Below are positions 42,500 through 49,988 of a DNA stretch of 50,608 nt, piece after piece. The stretch is from Hydrogenophaga sp. (GTDB lineage Bacteria; Pseudomonadota; Gammaproteobacteria; Burkholderiales; Burkholderiaceae_C). Below the pieces are notes generated by a model. It saw only the letters and a program-made list of their open reading frames with translations. It was not told the DNA's origin and made no database searches. The translations under genes were made by a program, and so were the position numbers. The number at the start of each line of letters is the position of its first letter. Position 1 is the first letter of the stretch. Location: contig NZ_JAHCKK010000024.1 of the NCBI RefSeq assembly GCF_026125825.1, positions 1 to 50,608 on the forward strand, given 5' to 3'.

Positions 42500-43405
42500 A
42501 TGAACAATCAAGCCCCCGACCTGAACGACACCCTGGTGTTCGTGCGCGTGGCCCAGGCCGGCGGTTTCAGTGCCGCCGCGCGCCTCATGGGCATGCCCAC
42601 GTCCACGCTGAGCGTGCGGGTGTCGAGGCTGGAACAGCGCCTGGGCGTCACGCTGCTGCAGCGCACCACGCGCCGCCTGCGCCTGACGGAAGCCGGCCAG
42701 GCCTATCTGCAGCAGGCCGCGCGCGGGCTCGACGAGATTCTTCAGGCAGAGGCGCAGCTCGATGCTGGCAAGCACGAGGCCCGGGGTCTGCTGCGCATCA
42801 CGCTGCCGATCGACATGGGCGACGAGCAGTTGCTCGGCATCCTCAGCGGCTACCGGGCGCGCCACCCGGGGGTCGCGGTCGAGCTGGTGTTTTCCGACGC
42901 GCGTCTCGATCTGGTGGAGCAGGGCCTGGACCTGGCGCTGCGCGCGGGCGAGCTGGCCGACTCCAGCCTGGTGGCGCGCCGGATCGGCGAAGCGCGCTGG
43001 GCGCCCTTTGCGCACCCGGACTACCTGGCGCGCGCGCCCGCGCTGCGCACACCCAAAGACCTGGCGCAGCACGCCGCCCTGTGTTTCAGCCCGCTCGGGC
43101 GCGAGAGCTGGACGCTGATGCGGGGCAAGGCCCGCGTGAACGTGCCGCTGCGCAGCGCCTTTGCGGCCAATGACATGCGCCCGATCCGCCGCCTCGCGCT
43201 CGACGCCCAGGGCGTGGCCCTGTTGCCGGACTACGTGTGCCGGCGCGAGGTGGACCACGGCGAACTGGTGCCCCTGCTGCCGGGCTGGCACGCGCGCACC
43301 GACCCCATCCACCTCGTCTACCCCAGCCAGCGCTTCGTGCCGGCCAAGCTGCGCCATTTCATCGATGAAGCAGGAGAGGCGCTCTCCGCGCTCTTCGCGC
43401 GGTGA
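42500..43405 (+). CDS. LysR-family transcriptional regulator (pirin-linked)
   Basis: This 301-residue LysR protein has the HTH FVRVAQAGGFSAAARLMGMPTSTLSVRVSRLEQRLG and TLLQRTTRRLRLTEAG, followed by an effector domain with LDLALRAGELADSSLVARR. It resembles the first gene of the window in style. It is divergent from pirin 2, and such a regulator/pirin pair occurs widely in proteobacteria. The ATG at 42500 lacks a good Shine-Dalgarno. Confidence 0.9.
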   Translation: MNNQAPDLNDTLVFVRVAQAGGFSAAARLMGMPTSTLSVRVSRLEQRLGVTLLQRTTRRLRLTEAGQAYLQQAARGLDEILQAEAQLDAGKHEARGLLRITLPIDMGDEQLLGILSGYRARHPGVAVELVFSDARLDLVEQGLDLALRAGELADSSLVARRIGEARWAPFAHPDYLARAPALRTPKDLAQHAALCFSPLGRESWTLMRGKARVNVPLRSAFAANDMRPIRRLALDAQGVALLPDYVCRREVDHGELVPLLPGWHARTDPIHLVYPSQRFVPAKLRHFIDEAGEALSALFAR

Positions 43406-43482
43406 GCGCGCCTTCCCCCGGTGCCCCTGGAAAAGGCATCGCCTGCGTGGCCGACGGGCCATCGCGCTAAGCTCCTTGCTCC

Positions 43483-44526
43483 ATGCGCATCGAACACCTC
43501 CGCCAACGCCTTCGCGCGCTCGGCGCCAATTCCCGCCACGAGCAGCGCGTGTTGCGCCTGTGGTCGCAGGCCCTGCCGCAGGACGCGGGCCGGCGCCAGG
43601 TCGAGCATTTCCTGCCCGCCACCCTGGTGGCGGCCTTGCCCGCACTGGCCGAGGAGCTCGCGGGCCTGGCCGTGCTGCGATCCGAACACCCGGGCGAGGA
43701 CGGTTCGGCGCGCCTGCTCGTGGCGCTGGGCGATGGCCAGACGGTGGAGAGCGTGCTGCTGCCACGCGATGGCCTGTGCGTGTCCACCCAGGTGGGTTGT
43801 GCGGTGGGCTGCGTGTTCTGCATGACGGGCCAGGGCGGTCTGGTGCGCCAGGTGGGCAGCGCCGAGATCGTGGCGCAGGTGGCGCTGGCGCGCGCGCGCC
43901 GCGTGGTGAAGAAGGTGGTGTTCATGGGCATGGGCGAGCCCGCGCACAACCTGGACAACGTGCTGGAGGCGATCGATCTGCTGGGCACCGTGGGCAACAT
44001 CGGCCACAAGAACCTGGTGTTCTCCACTGTGGGCGACCCGCGCGTGTTCGAGGCACTGCCGCAGGGCCGGGTCAAGCCCGCGCTGGCGCTTTCACTGCAC
44101 ACCACCAAAGCCGGGCTGCGCGAGCAGCTGCTGCCGCGCGCGCCGCGCCTCACGCCCGAGGAACTGGTGGACGCGGGGGAGCGCTACGCGCGCGCCACCG
44201 GTTACCCCATTCAATACCAGTGGACGTTGCTCGAAGGCATCAACGACGGCGACGACGAGATCGAGGGCCTGGTGCGCCTGCTGCAGGGCAAGTACGCCAT
44301 CCTCAACATGATTCCGTACAACACGGTGGACGACCTGCCGTACCGGCGCCCGAGCTGGGAACAGGCCGCCGACATCGCGCGCCGCCTGCACCGGCGCGGC
44401 GTGCTCACCAAGCTGCGGCAGTCGGCCGGGCAGGACGTGGAGGGCGGCTGCGGGCAACTGCGCGCCCGGGCGGAGAAGCCCGCGCGCCGCACCATCCCGT
44501 TGCGCGCCAGCGGCCCCAACGGCTGA
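43483..44526 (+). CDS. RlmN/Cfr-family radical SAM RNA methyltransferase
   Basis: This 347-residue enzyme has the radical SAM cluster C106-x3-C110-x2-C113 in QVGCAVGCVFCMTGQGG. C99 corresponds to the methyl-carrying region residue C118 of RlmN, and C323 (EGGCGQL) to the catalytic C355. The MGMGEPAHNLDNV motif supplies the SAM site. All residues for adenosine C2 or C8 methylation are kept. It is shorter than E. coli RlmN (384) and lacks the typical N-terminal domain match, so it may be a second paralogue rather than the main RlmN. Substrate (rRNA or tRNA) is unproven. Confidence 0.88.
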   Translation: MRIEHLRQRLRALGANSRHEQRVLRLWSQALPQDAGRRQVEHFLPATLVAALPALAEELAGLAVLRSEHPGEDGSARLLVALGDGQTVESVLLPRDGLCVSTQVGCAVGCVFCMTGQGGLVRQVGSAEIVAQVALARARRVVKKVVFMGMGEPAHNLDNVLEAIDLLGTVGNIGHKNLVFSTVGDPRVFEALPQGRVKPALALSLHTTKAGLREQLLPRAPRLTPEELVDAGERYARATGYPIQYQWTLLEGINDGDDEIEGLVRLLQGKYAILNMIPYNTVDDLPYRRPSWEQAADIARRLHRRGVLTKLRQSAGQDVEGGCGQLRARAEKPARRTIPLRASGPNG

Positions 44527-44538
44527 GAAAGGGCGCGC

Positions 44539-45309
44539 TCAGCGCAGCCGCAACCTGAATTCGGGCGGCTCGGAGAACACCACCTGCACGCCAAAGCCGC
44601 GCCGCGACAAGGCGAAGCGGCGCACGTGGTGGCGCCACCCCAGTTCGTGCGGGTCCTGTTGAAGGTGGGCGAGGTGCGGTGGGCGGGTTTCGTCGTCGAA
44701 CAACATGGCGTGGGGCAGGCGCGCCAGGCATTCCAGGGCTTCGACCCGGCCGTCGGTCAGGGCAATCACCCCGCCTCTTTCGACCTGGCTGCGCGAAGGG
44801 GCGCCCTCGCACACGTTGGCGCGCACGAAGGCGTGGACTTCCTGCCGGCGCGCGGTGGGGATGAGCCAGGGCGTCAGGCGCGCCAGATCGCTCGTGGCGA
44901 AGTCGCGCGGGCCATGCCCGCCCGTCGGGTTCAGGCCGCGAAAGACCTGTTGCAGCCGCTCGCGCCTGGGGTGGTGCGGGGCCATGAGGATGAAATGCCG
45001 CGTGAAGCGCGGGTCTTCGATGCCCGCCGCCCGGGCGTCGTTGCGGTTGAGCAGTTGCCAGACCAGCAGCGCCAGCATCACCTCGATCTGTTGCGCCTCC
45101 TGGGTCAGCGCCAGGCGGTGCAGGGGTTGCTGCAGCCGCAGCGATTCCCCGTCCATTGCCTCGTGCGCGGCAATGGTCTGCTCGATCAGCCGGCGCTGGC
45201 GATCATGGAAGCCATGTCGGCCGCGCAGGCAGCTCGCCTCCTCGCCAAACCACCATCGCAACAGGTCGGTGGTGATGGGTGTGAAGCGGGGTGCAGCTGT
45301 GCGGCTCAT
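44539..45309 (-). CDS. Degenerate ResIII/DEAD-type helicase-like protein, ATPase motifs lost
   Basis: This 256-residue protein resembles the N-terminal ATPase domain of large type III restriction/ResIII helicases. The start (TTDLLRWWFGEEASCLRGRHGF, HDRQRRLIEQTIAAHE) matches the LLRxWF...CQREAIETxIYL entry. VMLALLVWQLLNRN, FTRHFILMAPHHPRRERLQQVF and LPHAMLFDDE fill the positions of motifs Ia and II. The Walker A site is replaced by LTQEAQQIE, and the DEAH box by DDET, so it should not hydrolyse ATP. The family link was recognised by eye and needs a profile search. The ATG at 45309 has AGGAGGG upstream. It diverges from the XRE regulator. Confidence 0.5.
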   Translation of the reverse strand: MSRTAAPRFTPITTDLLRWWFGEEASCLRGRHGFHDRQRRLIEQTIAAHEAMDGESLRLQQPLHRLALTQEAQQIEVMLALLVWQLLNRNDARAAGIEDPRFTRHFILMAPHHPRRERLQQVFRGLNPTGGHGPRDFATSDLARLTPWLIPTARRQEVHAFVRANVCEGAPSRSQVERGGVIALTDGRVEALECLARLPHAMLFDDETRPPHLAHLQQDPHELGWRHHVRRFALSRRGFGVQVVFSEPPEFRLRLR

Positions 45310-45375
45310 GGGAGGCCCTCCTGTGAAAAGTGGTTTCGGGTGAGTGAATCAATCAAGATGTGAATTTGCCATACA

Positions 45376-45392
45376 AGTGGATATTAACCACT
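45376..45392. promoter_or_regulatory. AGTGG-N7-CCACT dyad before the XRE gene
   Basis: AGTGGATATTAACCACT lies in an AT-rich promoter patch 28 bases before the XRE start and between it and the divergent helicase-like gene. It is a likely operator for the XRE protein. Confidence 0.5.
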
Positions 45393-45420
45393 GGCGCGGC
45401 CAAAAACTAGCGTTCGATGC

Positions 45421-45822
45421 ATGAATCAGAAGCTCGAATTTGCTCAGCGGCTGCGCGAAGCCATGGTGGCGGTGGGTTTGCAGCCCCGCCCCGGTGTGTT
45501 GCACAACCTGTTCAATGCCCGCTACTGGGGGACGTCGGTGTCGTTCCAGGCGGTGTCGTGCTGGCTCAAGGGCCAGGCCATCCCCGCGCAGGACAAGCTG
45601 CAGCTGCTGGCGGAGATCCTGAAGGTGGAGCCCGAGGTGTTGCGCTACGGCCAGGCCGTGCGCCAGCGCGTGCAGGACAAGCGCAAGCGCTGGGACGAGG
45701 CCCTGAGCTTCCAGGAGCGCGAGATGTTCGATGCCTACCTGAACCTGCCGGTGGAGCAGCGCAAAGTGGTGCGCGAGGTGATCCTGGCCTTCGCGCTGGC
45801 GCACGAGAAGAGCAAGGCCTGA
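45421..45822 (+). CDS. XRE-like helix-turn-helix regulator
   Basis: This 133-residue protein has an N-terminal HTH of phage-repressor/XRE type (EFAQRLREAMVAVGL ... SVSFQAVSCWLKGQAIPAQDKLQLLAEILKV in two parts over 8-65). A charged helical C-terminal region follows (LSFQEREMFDAYLNLPVEQRKVVREV), with no peptidase or ligand domain. The ATG at 45421 starts the ORF. It diverges from the helicase-like gene across an AT-rich region. The pair may be a relic of a mobile defence unit, which is inference. Confidence 0.75.
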   Translation: MNQKLEFAQRLREAMVAVGLQPRPGVLHNLFNARYWGTSVSFQAVSCWLKGQAIPAQDKLQLLAEILKVEPEVLRYGQAVRQRVQDKRKRWDEALSFQEREMFDAYLNLPVEQRKVVREVILAFALAHEKSKA

Positions 45823-45840
45823 GCGCCCGCGCCGCGCGGC

Positions 45841-47103
45841 TCAGTGCAGGGTGAGCGGGCGCGAGGTGGTCTTGACGCGCACCACCGCCGCGCGAGGTGC
45901 GTAGGGCGCGGGCGGCGCACCGCACAGGGCGGCTGCGATGGCCCGGGCCTGGCGCGCGATCGGCTCGATAAAGCGGCTGGCCTGCCCGTTCACCGCGATG
46001 CAGTCGCCCAGGGCATGGATGCGTTCGTCGCTGGTGCGCAGCGTGGCCGCGTCCACCGCGATGCCGTTGTGCCAGGCCAGCCCGGCGCTGTGGGCGAGCC
46101 GTGTCGGCGTCTGCAGGCCGGCGCTGGCAATCACCTGGTCTGCCGCGAAGCGCTGGCCGCAGCCGGTGCTCAGGCGGTAGCGGCCTGCCACCCGCTCCAG
46201 CTGCGTCACCTGCACGCCGCCCACGAAGCGGATCGGCAGGTCTTTCCAGGCTTCGAGCAAGGGCGCGCCCGCCTGCTCGGCGGGCCAGCGCGCCAGCGGC
46301 GCGGCCTGCACGTCCAGCAGGGTGACGCGGTGGCCGCCGAGCGCCAGGTCGTTGGCGAGTTCGCTGCCGATCAAGCCGGCGCCGACGATGGCCACGTCCT
46401 GGGGCGAATCCCCCAGCGCGGCGCGCAGCTTGAGGTAGGCGGCGAGGTGGTTGATGCGCCAGCACAGGGCGGCGGGCAGCGCCGGGGGCAGCGCGGCCTG
46501 GGCGCCGTGGGCCAGCACCAGGTGGTCGTACCGGAGCACGCCGCGCGTGGTGCGCAGGGTGCGCGTGTCGGTGCAGATGCGCACCGCCTGGGTGTGGGCG
46601 AAGAGGCGCAGGTTCAGGCGCCTGGCCGCCGCCGCGCCGCTTTCCTTGGCAAGCTGGTCGGGCGCGAGCCCGCGCGCCAGCGCGACGGACAGCAGTGGCT
46701 TGTCGTACAGGTCACCCGCGCACTGGCTCACCAGGGTGATCGGCAGCGTTGCATCGAGCGCGCGCAGCGCCTCGGCCATCTGCCAGCCGGCGCGGCCGGC
46801 ACCCACGATCACCACGCCCGGCGCGCCGCCGCGCGAGGCCACCGGCGCGCCGGGGGGCAGGGCGGCGCGCAAGGCCTCCAGCGTGGGCGGTGTGTAGGGC
46901 CGGAAGTCGGCCTTGGTGATGCCGCACAGCGGGCAGGACCAGTCGTCGGGAATGTCGGCGTAGCGCGTGCCGGGTGGCAGGCCGCCGTCGGGGTCGCCGT
47001 CGGCCTCGTGGTAGATGTAGCCGCAGGCGTCGCAGAGGTACGACTGGTAGGGCGCAAGCGCCTGCACGGCCGCCGCCACGGGTGAGAGGGCGGCGGTGTT
47101 CAT
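45841..47103 (-). CDS. Rubredoxin-fused NAD(P)H/FAD oxidoreductase
   Basis: This 420-residue fusion has an N-terminal rubredoxin with C24-x2-C27 and C57-x2-C60 ([18 protein letters not shown]). The rest is a pyridine-nucleotide-disulphide oxidoreductase fold with two dinucleotide sites: GAGRAG (101-106) and [11 protein letters not shown] (from about 240). The fusion would pass electrons from NAD(P)H to rubredoxin on one chain, then to a partner oxygenase or reductase. The ATG overlaps the preceding flavoprotein stop as ATGA. It is the last gene of the sulfurtransferase operon and converges on the XRE gene. Confidence 0.9.
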   Translation of the reverse strand: MNTAALSPVAAAVQALAPYQSYLCDACGYIYHEADGDPDGGLPPGTRYADIPDDWSCPLCGITKADFRPYTPPTLEALRAALPPGAPVASRGGAPGVVIVGAGRAGWQMAEALRALDATLPITLVSQCAGDLYDKPLLSVALARGLAPDQLAKESGAAAARRLNLRLFAHTQAVRICTDTRTLRTTRGVLRYDHLVLAHGAQAALPPALPAALCWRINHLAAYLKLRAALGDSPQDVAIVGAGLIGSELANDLALGGHRVTLLDVQAAPLARWPAEQAGAPLLEAWKDLPIRFVGGVQVTQLERVAGRYRLSTGCGQRFAADQVIASAGLQTPTRLAHSAGLAWHNGIAVDAATLRTSDERIHALGDCIAVNGQASRFIEPIARQARAIAAALCGAPPAPYAPRAAVVRVKTTSRPLTLH

Positions 47104-48251
47104 GACGGCATCTCCTCAGCGGACAGGCGCGCGATTTCCTTGCGCAGGTGCTTGATCGCCGGCGTGACGATGGCCACGAAGTGCGATTCGCGCACGCGGC
47201 GCTGCACATCCGAGCTCATGAGGTAGCCGCGCGCCCCCTGGTGCAGCAGGGCCGACTGCGCGGCGCGCAGGCTGAGCTCCGCGCCGTGGGCGCGCGCATC
47301 GAGCACGTCGATGAAGAAGTCCACGCTGTCGTTGAAGGGCGCCTGGGCCAGCGCCATCACGCGCGCGCTCAGCGCGTCCAGCTCGGCCTGCAAGGCGTCG
47401 GGCCGGTCTTCGAGGAACTGGTTCACATGGCCCAGCTGGGCCTCCACCGCCCACATGCTGTCGATCGCGCCCTGCGTCACGCCCACCGCCATGCCGCACT
47501 GGAGCAGCACGAAGGCCGCCCGGATGCGCGCGATGAAGGGCTTGGCCGGCTCGGCCATGCGATCGTCGGCGCCGACGAACACATCCTTGAGCCGCAGCGC
47601 GTAGGTACCGGTGCCTTCCATGGCCGAGAAGCTCGGGCATTCGCGCAGTTCCACGCCCGGCGCGTCGCAGCGCAGCAGGAACATCAGCTCGCGCTCCAGC
47701 GGCTCGCCCTGCGCGTCCACCACCGCCGCGAGCGCGCCGCAGGCGTGGCCCGGGCCGAGGTTGCTGACCCAGGGCAGGGTGCCGCTGACCAGGTGACCGC
47801 CCTGCACGGGCGTGGCCTTGAGCAGCAGGCTTTCGATCTGCGCGTAGCTCTTCATCGGGTTGGACATGGCGGTGCCGCCCAGGGCCTCCCCGCTGGCCAG
47901 CGCCTGCAGCGCCGCGCCACCCAGCGCCGGGTTGCCGCTGGCCTGCATGTACAGGCCGCAGACCATCTGGCACCACACCATGAATCCGGTGGCGCCGCAG
48001 ACGCGCGAGACCTCGGCCATGGCGCGGATCGCCAGGCCGTGGTCGGCGCGGCCCACGGGTGCGTCCAGGTGCGCGCTCAAGGCACCGATCGCGCCCAGCT
48101 GCTGCAACACCTCGCGCGGGTAGTGGCCTTCGCGGTCGATCGCCTCGACCACGCTGGCCAGGGGACCTTGCGCCACGGCGCGCACCGCGGCGATCAGCTC
48201 GTCGGCCGACGTCCCCTGGGTCAGCTCGCGGGGCAGGTCGTTCGGGTTCAT
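47100..48251 (-). CDS. Acyl-CoA dehydrogenase-fold flavoprotein (SfnB/DszC-like)
   Basis: This 383-residue ACAD-fold protein has the helical N-domain ([21 protein letters not shown]), a beta domain ([44 protein letters not shown] in parts) and a C-terminal bundle ending [21 protein letters not shown]. The usual YEGT catalytic Glu is replaced by the VTPAIKH segment, which is seen in SfnB/DszC-like monooxygenases rather than dehydrogenases. It overlaps the OsmC gene start and the rubredoxin fusion by 4 bases each, so the three are translationally coupled. A thiol or sulfur-compound oxygenation role fits the operon but is inferred. Confidence 0.82.
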   Translation of the reverse strand: MNPNDLPRELTQGTSADELIAAVRAVAQGPLASVVEAIDREGHYPREVLQQLGAIGALSAHLDAPVGRADHGLAIRAMAEVSRVCGATGFMVWCQMVCGLYMQASGNPALGGAALQALASGEALGGTAMSNPMKSYAQIESLLLKATPVQGGHLVSGTLPWVSNLGPGHACGALAAVVDAQGEPLERELMFLLRCDAPGVELRECPSFSAMEGTGTYALRLKDVFVGADDRMAEPAKPFIARIRAAFVLLQCGMAVGVTQGAIDSMWAVEAQLGHVNQFLEDRPDALQAELDALSARVMALAQAPFNDSVDFFIDVLDARAHGAELSLRAAQSALLHQGARGYLMSSDVQRRVRESHFVAIVTPAIKHLRKEIARLSAEEMPS

Positions 48252-48823
48252 GCGTCCACCAGTCCGATGGTGAACGGAATCGGGTTGCGCATCGTATTGG
48301 CCACGGGCGAATAGAAGTTGGCGTGCTGCACGATCTCGTCGAGCACCTCGCGCGGGGCGTCGCCTTCCACCAGCACCTTCACGCGGATCGCCTGGAAACC
48401 CATCTCGGGCGGGGTCTTCTCCAGCGCGCCACCGGCGCCCCAGGCAGCGGGGTTGCCGATGTCGCCTTCCAGGAAGACCTCGAGCTTGCTGAGCTTGACG
48501 CCCTTCCAGGTCGCCACCGCCGTGATGCCCACGGCCAGGCAGCCGCCCAGGCCCGAGAGCACGATCTCGCCCGGGGCGGGCGCGGTGTCTTCGCCAAACA
48601 GGTGCAGCGGTTCGTCCACCACCACCGGCTTGTGCTGGCCCACGGTGGAGAGCGAGCGGTACTGGCCCTCCATCACGGTGTGGACCTTGTTGGTGCCCCG
48701 GCTGGCCGGGTTGGCCTTGCCCTTGGCGGCGAAGGCGGCGAGGCCGGCGCCGTCGATCGGGCGCAGATAGGTCTTCACGGTGGTGACGGGGGCGGTGGGT
48801 TCGAGGGTGTCGGTGGCGGACAT
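48248..48823 (-). CDS. OsmC-like protein with one redox cysteine
   Basis: This 191-residue OsmC/YhfA-type protein has the first active-site region LSGLGGCLAVGITAVATW with a Cys. The second site, normally a Cys in the helix start before P-V-x-N, reads HANFYSPVANT: Ser takes the Cys position. Classic OsmC/Ohr peroxidase chemistry needs both cysteines, so this one probably uses another thiol or binds a thiol ligand. The ATG at 48823 has GGAGACCCC upstream. The stop overlaps the flavoprotein start by 4 bases. Confidence 0.87.
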   Translation of the reverse strand: MSATDTLEPTAPVTTVKTYLRPIDGAGLAAFAAKGKANPASRGTNKVHTVMEGQYRSLSTVGQHKPVVVDEPLHLFGEDTAPAPGEIVLSGLGGCLAVGITAVATWKGVKLSKLEVFLEGDIGNPAAWGAGGALEKTPPEMGFQAIRVKVLVEGDAPREVLDEIVQHANFYSPVANTMRNPIPFTIGLVDA

Positions 48824-48856
48824 GGGGTCTCCAGGGTTGAAAAAAGGAAGGGGAAA

Positions 48857-49747
48857 TCAGGCGGCGAGCGCCAGGCTGGGCTTCTTGCCCGACTTGGCCA
48901 GCGGCAGGCCGGTCTCGATGGGCAGTCGCTCGTCGCGCGACCACTCGTTCCACGAGCCGAAGTACATGCGCACGTCGCTGAAGCCGGCCTGCTTGAGCGC
49001 GAGGAAGGTGTTGGAGGCGCGGGCGCCCTTGAAGCAGTAGAGGTAGATGGTGTCGTCGGGTGCGATGCCGGCGGTGGCGCATTCGGCCTTCACCTCGTCG
49101 GGCGTCTTGAACACCGGGCCCTGGGCGGAGGGCTTCATGAAGCGGTACCACTCCACCCACCTGGCACCCGGCAGGCGGCCCTTGCGCGGCGCGAAGTCCT
49201 TGCCATAGGGCGAGGAGCTGTCACCGATCCACTCGTCCACGTCGCGCACATCGAGCAGCACGGTGTCGGTGCCCAGCGCGGCCTGCACGTCGGCCTGGGT
49301 GAGCATCACGTCGCTGCCGGCCAGCTCGGGGAAGGTGGCGGGCACAGGCGTGGTGGCCTCGGTGGAGACCGGCAGGCCGGAAGCCTTCCAGGCGCTGAAG
49401 CCGCCGTTGAGCACCTTGATCTTGGGGTAGCCCAGCCAGGTCAGCAGGTAGTAGCCCCGGCAGGACTGGCCGTAGCCGCTGTTCATCGCGTCTTCGTAGA
49501 ACACGGCCGTTTCCTCGCCCGAAAGGCCGGCGGCGCCCAGCGCGGCGGCAAAGGTGGCCTTGAGGGCTTCGAGGCCTTCGGGTGTGGAGGTGGCGAGGTA
49601 GGTGAAGACCTCGCGCAGGTTCACCGCACCGGGGATGTGGCCGGCGGCATAGGTGTCGGCGTCGCGGGTGTCGATGACCACCACGGGTTCGGACGACTGC
49701 AGGGCCTGCAACTGGGCGGGGGCGATCAGGGTGGCGTCGATGCTCAT
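48857..49747 (-). CDS. Two-domain sulfurtransferase (TST/MST family)
   Basis: This 296-residue tandem rhodanese has an inactive N-terminal domain (VVVIDTRDADTYAAGHIPGAVNL) and an active C-terminal domain. The latter has LLDVRDVDEWIGD and the catalytic loop C-F-K-G-A-R (LYCFKGARASNT). The loop matches neither the CRKGVT of thiosulfate sulfurtransferase nor the CGSGVT of 3-mercaptopyruvate sulfurtransferase, so the donor is unclear. The ATG at 49747 has GAGG upstream. It is the first gene after the sigma-54 promoter. Confidence 0.9.
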   Translation of the reverse strand: MSIDATLIAPAQLQALQSSEPVVVIDTRDADTYAAGHIPGAVNLREVFTYLATSTPEGLEALKATFAAALGAAGLSGEETAVFYEDAMNSGYGQSCRGYYLLTWLGYPKIKVLNGGFSAWKASGLPVSTEATTPVPATFPELAGSDVMLTQADVQAALGTDTVLLDVRDVDEWIGDSSSPYGKDFAPRKGRLPGARWVEWYRFMKPSAQGPVFKTPDEVKAECATAGIAPDDTIYLYCFKGARASNTFLALKQAGFSDVRMYFGSWNEWSRDERLPIETGLPLAKSGKKPSLALAA

Positions 49748-49796
49748 GGAAACCTCACGAAAGGACGGGGCCGGCGGGATTGCCTGCCCTGTCTTT

Positions 49797-49813
49797 CGCA
49801 ACGGTTGTGCCAG
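49797..49813 (-). promoter_or_regulatory. Sigma-54 promoter of the sulfurtransferase operon
   Basis: On the minus strand CTGGCACAACCGTTGCG matches YTGGCAC-N5-TTGC with the -24 GG and -12 GC exactly 10 bases apart. Transcription would begin near 49785, about 38 bases before the sulfurtransferase ATG. Confidence 0.8.
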
Positions 49814-49915
49814 GCCGGTGCAGGACGCCAAAAGTCGCTCCAAGCCTTTGATTTGCAAACTGTTTTTGCTTTCCGATCCAGGGCGGCCGAGGGCTTGCGG
49901 ACCGCTTGCGCTCTT

Positions 49916-49944
49916 CAATGTGTCGACACAATGTCGACACATTG
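49916..49944. promoter_or_regulatory. Upstream activator dyad with 13-bp arms
   Basis: Perfect arms CAATGTGTCGACA and TGTCGACACATTG are separated by CAA. The centre is about 145 bases upstream of the sigma-54 start, a normal distance for an enhancer-binding protein. The regulator gene is immediately upstream. Confidence 0.75.
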
Positions 49945-49988
49945 CGAGGTGCAGGCCAAAGGCACCGAGGAAGCGGCTTTGCCGGGCC

